Shown: one piece after another, positions 8,083-17,000 of the stretch | Position numbering within the stretch: position 1 is the first letter of the stretch | Layout of the letters: every line of letters starts with the position of its first letter | Assembly: GCA_046753625.1 (NCBI GenBank) | Contig: JBHHUB010000004.1 | Coordinates: 1 to 51,403, forward strand | Source of the DNA: JADFOB01 sp046753625 | Lineage (GTDB): Bacteria; Planctomycetota; Phycisphaerae; UBA1845 | Length of the DNA: 51,403 bases | Direction: 5' to 3' | Position numbers and translations under genes: made by a program | The notes under the pieces: model-generated | What the model was told of the DNA's origin: nothing | The model's database searches: none | What the model saw: only the letters and a program-made list of their open reading frames with translations

Positions 8083-8595
8083 ATGAGTAAGCCAGTTAAG
8101 AAAATGATCATGGACGAGCTGAAGCAGCGCTACGGCGATGTGGATAGCGCGTGCATCGTAGATATCACGGGCCTGACGGTCCAAGATCAGCAGTCCGTGC
8201 GGGCCGTGTTGCGGGAGAAATCGGGCCGTTTGGAGATCATGAAAAACGCGCTGGCCCGCAAGGCGTTTCGCGATACGGCCCTGGAGCCGCTGGGCAGCGC
8301 GCTGACCGGCCCGTGTGCGCTGGTTACTTCGCCGGAATCACTGGTGGATGTAGCGAAGTTGCTCGTCAAGGCGGCCAAGGAGTTTCGCGGCCTCGAGCTC
8401 AGGGAGGCGATTCTTGAGGGAGACCCCGAGTTGGCTACGGTGGCCGAGGTGTCCAAGATGAAGGGGCGGCTCGAGCTGATTGGCGAGATTGCGATGTTGG
8501 TTTCGTCGCCGGGTCGGGCGTTGGCGGGATGCATGGCGTCCCCGCAAGGCAGGATCGCCGGTTGCCTGAAGACGCTTGCAGAGAAAGAGAACTAG
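8083..8595 (+). CDS. rplJ: 50S ribosomal protein L10
   Basis: 170 residues. The N-terminal RNA-binding domain has the family pattern VVDITGLTVQD-like and IMKNALARKA, and the C-terminal helix binds L7/L12 dimers. It follows rplA after 85 bases. L10 is normally co-translated closely with rplL, but here a 300-base gap with a repeat and a candidate promoter follows it. Confidence 0.97.
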   Translation: MSKPVKKMIMDELKQRYGDVDSACIVDITGLTVQDQQSVRAVLREKSGRLEIMKNALARKAFRDTALEPLGSALTGPCALVTSPESLVDVAKLLVKAAKEFRGLELREAILEGDPELATVAEVSKMKGRLELIGEIAMLVSSPGRALAGCMASPQGRIAGCLKTLAEKEN

Positions 8596-8630
8596 GGTCG
8601 CGTTCCTCGCAAGTGGGCGGGATCGTGCGG

Positions 8631-8656
8631 CCGCGCAGGCTAAAGCCCGCGGCTCG
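8631..8656 (-). repeat. GC-rich palindromic repeat, family B, copy 3
   Basis: On the minus strand this reads CGAGCCGCGGGCTTTAGCC and ends TGCGCGG: the same element as at 1518-1542 with two changes. It lies 36 bases after the rplJ stop. Confidence 0.8.
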
Positions 8657-8775
8657 GATCGAAGGAATCGAAGGATCGTCCGGTAGCCGGCTCGTCAGAT
8701 GGATTGTGCAAACTGGTACGGCATGCGAAAGACGGTCCTGGGTTCGGCGTGGGCCGGTGGATCGGTTTCGGGCTT

Positions 8776-8802
8776 TTGACATTGAGCATTTCGGCCTATC
8801 GT
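8776..8802 (+). promoter_or_regulatory. Candidate promoter for rplL
   Basis: TTGACA (8776-8781) is followed by a 15-base spacer and TATCGT (8797-8802; four of six -10 positions). It lies about 95 bases before the rplL ATG and could add extra transcription for L7/L12, which is needed in several copies per ribosome. The spacer is short, so this is a moderate call. Confidence 0.4.
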
Positions 8803-8895
8803 CGACTGGTTCGCTTTATGCGAATGAAATGATCCACATCGGGTGGGTCGCCTATCGGCGGGGCACGGAACGATATAGCAAGGAGAGTAGTTGAG

Positions 8896-9300
8896 ATGGC
8901 GGATGCACCTGCGAAAGAGTTTAGCGCCGAGATCGGCGAGCTTGCGGAGAAACTGGTCGGGCTTACGGTGAAGGACGCGCAGTCGCTCGTCGATTGCCTC
9001 AAGGCCGTGCACGGTATCGAACCGGCCGGCGGTGGCGTGGTCGTGGCGGCCGGCGGAGGGGGTGGCGAGGCCGAGGCTGCGGCGGAGCAGACGGCGTTTG
9101 ACGTCGTGCTCGAGAATTTCGGCGACAAGAAGATTCAGGTCATCAAGGTGGTGCGTACGATTACGGGTCTGGGGCTTAAGGAAGCCAAGGATCTGGTCGA
9201 GAGCTGCCCGAAGGCCATCAAAGAAGGCGTGCCGAAGGAAGAGGCTGAGAAGATCAGGGGTGAGATCGAGGAAGTCGGCGGCGCGATCAGCATCAAGTAG
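8896..9300 (+). CDS. rplL: 50S ribosomal protein L7/L12
   Basis: 134 residues. An N-terminal dimerisation helix is followed by a Gly/Ala/Glu-rich hinge (about residues 38-60) and the C-terminal factor-binding domain with VIKVVRTITGLGLKEAKDLV. AAGGAGAG is well placed before the ATG. The protein forms the flexible stalk that recruits EF-Tu and EF-G. Confidence 0.98.
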   Translation: MADAPAKEFSAEIGELAEKLVGLTVKDAQSLVDCLKAVHGIEPAGGGVVVAAGGGGGEAEAAAEQTAFDVVLENFGDKKIQVIKVVRTITGLGLKEAKDLVESCPKAIKEGVPKEEAEKIRGEIEEVGGAISIK

Positions 9301-9659
9301 TGGTGTAACTTGGGCCGGGCCTTCCACGGGTGGTATATGCCGCTCGGTGTGGAAGGCGTGAGGCCGGCGTTGGAGCGTGCCGGGCGGCAGTCGAGAAAAT
9401 CGGCGCGTCGCGCGGGTGGGCCGTGGCCGGTAGCGCATGCGGGTTTGGGGCGGGGCCGCGTCGTCGGTTCGGTGCTGAAGCCTGGTGAGAAATCATGTCG
9501 GTCGCGATGCGGGATCGACCGGGTCTATTGGGACGCCCGGTCCACCGGAAGCATCGTGGTTGGATTTTTGTCCCCAGAACATGACTGATGAGCCGGTTCG
9601 TCGCCGCGGTTGTCGCGGCGTGGGATCGGTCTGTCGTTCTTGCGCGAAGGGATACCCAG
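9301..9659. promoter_or_regulatory. rplL-rpoB spacer with a hairpin
   Basis: A 359-base spacer with no supported gene. GCCTTCCAC (9319-9327) pairs with GTGGAAGGC (9349-9357), giving a perfect 9-bp stem around a 21-base loop just after rplL. No T tract follows, so it is not a simple terminator; in E. coli this spacer holds an attenuator and an RNase III site. The role here is inferred only. Confidence 0.4.
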
Positions 9660-12600
9660 ATGAAGACGGTCTTGCCGGTTCGCAACTACGCGAAAGTGGG
9701 CGATTCGGTTCCGGTGCCGCAGCTTTTCGGCATCCAGATGCGGGCCTACGAGCGTTTCTTGCAGCAGGACGTGCATCCGCTGGAGCGCGAGCCGCATGGG
9801 CTCGAGGCGTTGCTTCGCGAGATGTTTCCGATCGAGAGTTACGACGGCAACATCGCGATGCACTACGTCAGCTACGAACTCGGCAAGCCCCGGTACACGC
9901 CGGACGAATGCCGGGAGCTTCGCCTGACGTACGGTATGCCGTTTCGGATTCGCTTGCGGATGATTCGCGGAGACAGCGACGAGATTCAGGAGGATCTCGT
10001 ATACGTCGGCGACATGCCGATCATGATCGGCGGGGGCGAGTTCATCGTCAACGGTGCCGAGCGCGTGATCGTGTCTCAGTTGCACCGGTCGCCGGGCGTG
10101 GACTTCGTCAAGTCGCAGGCGGAGGGCGATCGAGCGCTGCACTCTTGCCGCATTATTCCGGAGCGGGGTAGCTGGATCGAGATCGAGGTGACCAAGAAGG
10201 ACATCTTGGCGATTCGGATTGATCAATCCAGTAAGCTGCCGGCAACGACCTTCCTGCGTGCGATGGATGAGCGGTTTTCGACCAACGAAGCCATTGTGCA
10301 GGAGTTCTTCCGTACCAAAAGCGTACGGGTTTCAGCGCTGCAGCCGGATATGTACTCGGTGTCGGCCATCTACGACGAAGAATCGGAGGAGTTGGTGGTG
10401 GCCTCCGGTTGCCAGATCGGCGATGCCGTGGAGCGCATTCGGGAATCCGGCATCAAGTCGCTTCGGGTGATCAGTCAGGTGGGTGACCCCTTGCTGCTGA
10501 ACACGTTGGCCGAGGACGGGGCCAATTCGTACGAGGAGGCGTTGCTTAAAATCTACAACCGGCTTCGACCCGGCAACCCGCCGCATCTCGACAAGGCCAA
10601 GAAGCTGTTCGCTGAGAAATTCTACGATGAGAACCGCTACCGGCTCGGCAAGGTCGGGCGTTTTCGTTTGAACCGGAAGTTCGACATTCCCGGCGATGAC
10701 GGCGCGATGACGTTGACGGTGGATGACATGCTGCACTGCCTTCGGTATCTGCTCAAACTCCGCACGGGCGAGTCGGCGTTCGCGGTGGATGACATCGACC
10801 ACCTCGGCAACCGCCGATTGCGCACGTTGGATGAGCTGTGTGCCGACGAGATGCGCAAGGGGTTCTTGAAGCTGCGGCGCACGGTTCAAGAGCGAATGAG
10901 CCTGAAAGACCCGGATCAGATCGGGCGGGTCGCCGAGCTGATCAACAGCAAGGCGATTTCCTCGGCGATAGATCTGTTCTTCGGCCGTGGTGAGCTGCGA
11001 GAGCGGGTTGGTCTGGTCCACCACCTGGGACAGCTCACCCATGAGCGGCGCCTGTCGGCGTTGGGTCCGGGCGGTTTGAACCGCAAGCGCGCGGGATTCG
11101 AAGTGCGTGACGTGCACATCAGCCACTACGGGCGTATCTGCCCGATCGAGACGCCGGAAGGCACCAACATCGGGTTGATCGCGTCGTTGGGCATTTACGG
11201 CGTGGTCGATGACTACGGCTTTCTGATTACGCCTTACCGAAAGGTCGGTCGGGAGGGCAAGATCGGAGACGTGGCCTACATGCGCGCCGACGAGGAAATG
11301 CGCGAGATTCTTGCGCCGCCCGATGCGGTTGATCCGGTGCGGAATCGGTTGCGGCAGGGCCCCTTGCTGGTGCGCAGCCATGGGGAGCTGGCGCAGGTGG
11401 ACTGGAACGACGTCAGCTATGTGGACATCTCGCCCAAGCAGACGATTGGCGTGTCGGCGGCGTTGATTCCGTTCCTGGAGCACGACGACGCGAACCGGGC
11501 TTTGATGGGGTCGAACATGCAGCGTCAGGCGGTCCCGCTGCTGACGGCGGAGCCGCCGCTGGTGGGAACGGGGATGGAGCGTTGCGTGGCCGGCAGCAGC
11601 GGCATGGTGGTTCGCGCCCATGCCGCCGGGACGGTGACCTATGTCGATGCCAAACGCATTATCATCGATAGCACTGACGAATACGTCTTGCGTAAGTTTC
11701 AGGGGCTCAACGAGCGCACCTGCATGAACCAGGTTCCGCTGGTTCGCGTGGGGCAAAAGGTCGAGGCGGGCGACATCATCGCCGATGGGCCGGCCACGGT
11801 GAACGGAGAGTTGGCGCTGGGTAAGAATCTGCTCGTGGCGTTTATGACCTACGACGGCAATAACTTTGAAGATGCGATCGTCATCAATGAAAACCTGGTG
11901 CATCGGGATGCGCTGACCAGCATTCATCTTGATGAGTATTCGGTTGAATGCCGCGAGACCAAGCTGGGGCGTGAGGAGTTCACGGCCGACATTCCCAATG
12001 TTTCGGAGAAGGCGCTGGCGAATCTGGATGAAACGGGCGTGATACGGCTCGGGACGCGGGTTCAGCAGGGGGACATCCTGGTCGGCAAGGTCAGCCCCAA
12101 ATCCAAGAGCGAGTTGACTCCGGAAGAAAAACTGCTCCACGCCATTTTCGGTCGCGCCGGCGAGGACGTGAAGAACGACTCGCTCGAACTTCCCTCTGGC
12201 GAGGCGGGCGTGGTGATCGACGCGAAACGATTCAGCCGCCGCATCCACATGACCGACGAGCAGAAGCAGGCGCTGGCGGAGGAAGTCGCGGCCTACTCGG
12301 CCGAGCAAAACGGCAAGATCATTGGGGCGTTCAAGAAGCTTTGTGACGAAATCGAGGCGGTCATCGGGACGCCTATGATCGACCCGAACACACGCCAGAA
12401 GGTGGGCCACAGTACGCTGACCGAGGTTATCCTCGAACAGATCGAGGTGTTCCGGGATCACGTGCGGGCCCGCGATCTCAAGTGGGTCAAGCCAGCGTCG
12501 CACCGGCCCGCGTGCATGGCGCTGGCGGATCGCTTCTGGCCCCGCATCGAGGAGCTCGTGGAAGAACGCGATCGCAAGGGGGCTCAGATCAAGCGAGGCG

Positions 12601-13433
12601 ATGAGCTGGCTTCGGGCGTGCTCGAAATGGTCAAGGTTTATGTGGCGACGAAGCGCCACATATCGGTGGGCGACAAGATGGCGGGTCGACACGGCAACAA
12701 GGGCGTGATTGCAAGAATCGTGCCGCAAGAGGACATGCCGTTTCTGGATGATGGTACGCCGGTCGACATCATGCTGAATCCACTGGGCGTGCCATCGCGT
12801 ATGAACGTCGGTCAGATTCTAGAGACTCACCTGGGTTGGGCGGCGAAAGTTCTCGGCTTCCAGGCGATCACGCCGGTGTTCGACGGCGCCACGGAGGCGG
12901 AGATTCACGCCAGCGTTCGTGAGGCCAATGAGCGGGCGTCGCAGGTGATGGCCAGTCCGGAAGGGGTGGCGGAGTCTGCGGCTTCGCAGGTTCACTTTGC
13001 GCAGATGCCCTATGGTGGCAAGGTTCGTATGCGGGACGGCCGAACCGGCGAGTACTTTGACCAGGCGGTGACCGTGGGCTACATCTACATGCTGAAACTG
13101 CACCATCTGGTCGATGACAAGATTCACGCTCGGGCGACCGGTCCCTACAGCTTGATCACGCAGCAGCCCCTCGGCGGAAAGGCGCGGACGGGCGGTCAGC
13201 GGTTCGGCGAGATGGAAGTCTGGGGGCTCGAGGCGTATGGCGCCGCGTACATGCTGCAGGAGTTGCTGACCGTCAAGAGTGACGACGTGGAAGGGCGGAC
13301 GAAGATTTACGAGGCGATGGTCAAGGGCAAGAACACGCTGGAGGCGGGTACGCCGGTTTCCTTCGACGTTCTGTGCAACGAGATTCGCGGATTGTGCCTG
13401 AACATTTCGCTGGAGAAAAAGCAGGTTGTCTGA
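9660..13433 (+). CDS. rpoB: RNA polymerase beta subunit
   Basis: 1257 residues. The start at 9660 (MKTVLPVRNYAKVG, with AAGGG upstream) is preferred over an in-frame ATG 72 bases earlier. Conserved blocks include RSPGV near the N-terminus, ALGPGGLNRKRAGFEVRDVH, PIETPEGTNIGL, GDKMAGRHGNKGV and, near the C-terminus, GGKARTGGQRFGEMEVWGLEAYGA. The rifampicin-binding cluster (residues about 442-470) differs sharply from most bacteria: the positions equal to E. coli Q513, F514 and D516 are E448, R449 and G451, while H526, R529 and S531 are kept. It is separated from rpoC by a GNAT gene. Confidence 0.98.
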   Translation: MKTVLPVRNYAKVGDSVPVPQLFGIQMRAYERFLQQDVHPLEREPHGLEALLREMFPIESYDGNIAMHYVSYELGKPRYTPDECRELRLTYGMPFRIRLRMIRGDSDEIQEDLVYVGDMPIMIGGGEFIVNGAERVIVSQLHRSPGVDFVKSQAEGDRALHSCRIIPERGSWIEIEVTKKDILAIRIDQSSKLPATTFLRAMDERFSTNEAIVQEFFRTKSVRVSALQPDMYSVSAIYDEESEELVVASGCQIGDAVERIRESGIKSLRVISQVGDPLLLNTLAEDGANSYEEALLKIYNRLRPGNPPHLDKAKKLFAEKFYDENRYRLGKVGRFRLNRKFDIPGDDGAMTLTVDDMLHCLRYLLKLRTGESAFAVDDIDHLGNRRLRTLDELCADEMRKGFLKLRRTVQERMSLKDPDQIGRVAELINSKAISSAIDLFFGRGELRERVGLVHHLGQLTHERRLSALGPGGLNRKRAGFEVRDVHISHYGRICPIETPEGTNIGLIASLGIYGVVDDYGFLITPYRKVGREGKIGDVAYMRADEEMREILAPPDAVDPVRNRLRQGPLLVRSHGELAQVDWNDVSYVDISPKQTIGVSAALIPFLEHDDANRALMGSNMQRQAVPLLTAEPPLVGTGMERCVAGSSGMVVRAHAAGTVTYVDAKRIIIDSTDEYVLRKFQGLNERTCMNQVPLVRVGQKVEAGDIIADGPATVNGELALGKNLLVAFMTYDGNNFEDAIVINENLVHRDALTSIHLDEYSVECRETKLGREEFTADIPNVSEKALANLDETGVIRLGTRVQQGDILVGKVSPKSKSELTPEEKLLHAIFGRAGEDVKNDSLELPSGEAGVVIDAKRFSRRIHMTDEQKQALAEEVAAYSAEQNGKIIGAFKKLCDEIEAVIGTPMIDPNTRQKVGHSTLTEVILEQIEVFRDHVRARDLKWVKPASHRPACMALADRFWPRIEELVEERDRKGAQIKRGDELASGVLEMVKVYVATKRHISVGDKMAGRHGNKGVIARIVPQEDMPFLDDGTPVDIMLNPLGVPSRMNVGQILETHLGWAAKVLGFQAITPVFDGATEAEIHASVREANERASQVMASPEGVAESAASQVHFAQMPYGGKVRMRDGRTGEYFDQAVTVGYIYMLKLHHLVDDKIHARATGPYSLITQQPLGGKARTGGQRFGEMEVWGLEAYGAAYMLQELLTVKSDDVEGRTKIYEAMVKGKNTLEAGTPVSFDVLCNEIRGLCLNISLEKKQVV

Positions 13434-13473
13434 TCGGCGATCCCCTTGGGTGTGAGGCATTCGGGAGGTTGAC

Positions 13474-13929
13474 ATGGACCTACATGACGTGGCATTCGAG
13501 ACGACGAGGGACATTGAGGCGGATGAAGTGATGGCGTTTTACGATCGTCAGAACTCCTCCATCACCAAGGATCGGGCCAAGATTGAACGTATGATGCATA
13601 ACACGTTCTGCTTTGTGACGGCGCGGCGCGACGGCGAATTGATCGGACTGGCGCGCGGTGTTACGGACGGGCTTTGGGGGCGTCTGGCGGAGTGCAAGCT
13701 GGATCCGGCTTTTCAAGGTCCGGCGTGCATTACGAAGACGCGCGGGCGTATCGAGCATGATTCTACGGGGATCGCCAACGAGATGGCACGCCGGGTGATC
13801 GCGGAACTGAAGGGCTACGGTGTCGAGCGGATCGACGCCCTCGCCTATGGGACGGAAGTGGATTTCTGCGAGGATCTGGGATTTCGGCGCATCACGGGCG
13901 TGGTGGCGATGGATCTGGTTCCCGGCTAG
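13474..13929 (+). CDS. GNAT-family acetyltransferase inserted between rpoB and rpoC
   Basis: 151 residues, with a GGGAGG ribosome site before the ATG, 40 bases after rpoB and 76 before rpoC, so probably co-transcribed. GNAT features are the beta strands ARRDGELIGLARGVTD, the strand LAECKLDPAFQG, the helix MARRVIAELKGYGV and the final CEDLGFRRITG. The acetyl-CoA phosphate-binding loop, usually Q/RxxGxG/A straight after this strand, is split: QG is followed by about 17 extra residues before GIANEMARRV. Acetyl-CoA binding is therefore uncertain. The substrate is unknown; the position invites, but does not prove, a link to polymerase or ribosome modification. Confidence 0.8.
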   Translation: MDLHDVAFETTRDIEADEVMAFYDRQNSSITKDRAKIERMMHNTFCFVTARRDGELIGLARGVTDGLWGRLAECKLDPAFQGPACITKTRGRIEHDSTGIANEMARRVIAELKGYGVERIDALAYGTEVDFCEDLGFRRITGVVAMDLVPG

Positions 13930-14005
13930 AGCTCGCGTAGCGAGTCGTGGACGAGTGGTGTTTGATAAGGGCAAACCTGGTTTCCAAAAAGGGGACGCGC
14001 AGCCC

Positions 14006-17000
14006 ATGCAAGATAATCTGTATGATCGGGTGAACGACTACGGGCAGGTTCAGATTTCGTTGGCCTCGCCCAACGATATTCGCAGTTGGTCCTTCGGCGA
14101 GGTCAAAAAGCCGGAGACGATCAACTACCGAACGTACCGCCCGGAGAAGGACGGTCTGTTCTGCGAGCGGATTTTCGGTCCGGAAAAGGACTGGGAATGC
14201 GCGTGCGGCAAATTCAAGGGCACCAAACACAAAGGCATCATTTGTGATCGCTGCGGTGTGAAGGTGACCCACTCGCGGGTTCGACGCAAACGCATGGGCC
14301 ACATCAACCTGGCCGCCCCGGTGGTACATATTTGGTTTTTCAAGGCCATGCCGTCACGGCTCGGGGCGTTGCTGGACATCAAGACGGCGAGCCTGGAAAA
14401 GGTGATCTACTTCCAGGATTACGTGGTGGTCGATCCGGGCGATACGCCGCTGAAAGAGTGTCAGTTGCTTACGGAGGAGGAATACCGGGGCGCGCTTCAG
14501 GCGTACGGCCACTCGTTCAACGCGATGATGGGCGCCGACGCGATCAAGGAATTGCTGGCACGGATTGATCTGGATCAGCTCTCCGTGGCCTTGCGCGAAG
14601 AGCTGGCCAAGACGGGAAGCAAGCAGCGCGAAAAGGATCTGGCCAAGCGGCTCAAGATCGTCGAGTCGCTTCGTGGTTCCCCCAACATGCCGTCGTGGAT
14701 GGTGCTCGAGGTGATCCCGGTGATTCCGCCGGATCTTCGGCCGTTGGTGCTGCTGGAAAGCGGGAACTTCGCCACAAGCGACTTAAACGACCTGTATCGT
14801 CGCATCATCAACCGCAACTCGCGCCTCAAGAAGCTCGTGGATCTCAATGCGCCGGAAGTGATCATTCAAAATGAGAAGCGCATGCTTCAGCAGGCGGTCG
14901 ACGCGCTGTTCGATAATGGGCGATGCCGGCGGCCGGTGCTCGGTTCCAGCAATCGCCCGCTGAAATCCATGACGGACATGATCAAGGGCAAGCAGGGCCG
15001 GTTCCGCGAGAACCTGCTCGGAAAGCGTGTGGACTACTCCGCCCGTTCCGTCATTGTCGTCGGGCCGCATCTCAAGCTCCATCAGTGTGGCTTGCCCAAG
15101 AAGATCGCGCTGGAGCTTTATCAGCCGTTTATCATTCGCAAGCTCAAGGATCGGGGTCTGGCCGATACGATCAAGTCCGCCAAGAAGATGTTGGAACGTC
15201 GAGACCAGGCGATTTGGGACATCCTCGAAGAAGTGATCTACCAGCACCCGGTCATGCTCAATCGTGCGCCCACGCTGCACCGCATGGGGATTCAGGCGTT
15301 TGAACCGGTCTTGGTGGAAGGCAACGCGATCCGGGTGCATCCCCTGGTTTGCCGTGGATTCAACGCCGACTTTGACGGCGATCAAATGGCGGTTCACCTC
15401 CCCCTCTCGATTGAGGCGCAGACGGAAGCCCATTGCCTGATGCTTTCGACGCACAATGTCTTCAGCCCCGCCAATGGGAGTCCGATCGTCTCCCCCACGC
15501 AGGACATCGTCATGGGCGTGTTCTATCTGACCACGGATCACGTTTCGCCGAAGGTGGAAGAAAACGGAACCCCGTGTTTCGCCGATACGTTCGAGGCGTT
15601 GCTGGCCTACGAGCACAAGCGGATTGCGATTCATGATCGAATTCGGGTCCGCATCGACAACGAGCGAATCGTCGATGACTTGAAAACCGCGATTGGGGAC
15701 GTGCCCGCCAACAAACGCATCCTGACGACCGTAGGCCGGGTCATTTTCAACGACGCGCTGGTCGACGGGATGCCCTTCTACAATTGCTCGATCTCTCAAA
15801 AGGGTCTGGTCCGCGTCATCGATGACTGCTTCAAGCTGCTCGGTCGATCCAAGACGATCGATATTCTCGACGACATTAAGGACCTCGGGTTCCGGCACAG
15901 CACACTGGCCGGCCTCTCGTTCGGTGTCACGGACATGCGCATCCCACGCAAGAAGGCGGGGATCGTTGATGCCGCGCAGCGCGCGGTCGACGCCATCCAG
16001 AGCGCGTTCGATGACGGCAGCCTGACCCAACTGGAACGTTACAACCAGGTGATCGATAAGTGGATTCACGCCCGTGAGCTGGTGACCAACGCGATGATGG
16101 CCGAGCTCAAGGTGGATTTCCGCAACGAGAACAACGAATACAACGATGAGGGTGATCCGGGAGCCCGCCCCTACCTGAATCCGATCTACCTGATGACCGA
16201 GTCCGGCGCTCGAGGCAGCATCGATCAGATTCGCCAATTGGCGGGCATGCGGGCGCTGATGGCCAAGCCCTCCGGCGAGATCATCGAGACGCCGATCAAA
16301 GCGAACTTCCGGGAAGGATTGACCGTGCTGGAGTACTTCAGCTCTACGCACGGGGCGCGCAAGGGCCTGGCCGACACGGCACTCAAAACGGCCGACTCGG
16401 GCTACCTGACGCGCAAGCTGGCCGACGTGGCGCAAAACGTCATCATCAACACGGTGGATTGCGGGACGATCAATGGCGTCACCAAAGAGACGGCGTACCG
16501 GGGCGAGGAAGTGGATATCGCCCTGCGTGAGTCGATCATCGGTCGCGTCGCCCGCGACGACATTCGCAATCCGATTACCGACCAACCGATCGTCTCGGAG
16601 AACGAGATCATCACCGAGGATGTGGCCGCTCGTATCGAGGCGCTCGGGTTGGATAAGATTCGGGTTCGCAGCCCGCTTACGTGCGAAGTGCCGCGCGGCA
16701 TGTGTGCGTTGTGCTATGGCATGGACATGTCCACGGGGCGCCTTGTCGAAGAAGGCATGGCCGTCGGGATCATCGCGGCCCAATCGATCGGTGAACCCGG
16801 TACGCAACTGACCATGCGTACGTTCCACACCGGTGGCGTGGCTCAAAAGGCGGCGATCGAGCACAGCTTGAAGTCGAGCTACAGGGGCGTCATCCGGTTC
16901 CAGGGGCTCAACTGTGTGAACGTCAAGGATGAACAGGACGGAACCGAGCAGTTGGTCGCGCTGAAACGCAGTGGGGAAGTGCTTGTCGTGGACGACAAGG

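Larger units (their letters stand above)
8596..8895. other. Unusually long rplJ-rplL gap
   Basis: 300 bases without a gene between two genes that are usually close together. It holds a family B repeat (8631-8656) and a candidate promoter (8776-8802). I see no reading frame with family similarity. Confidence 0.6.
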
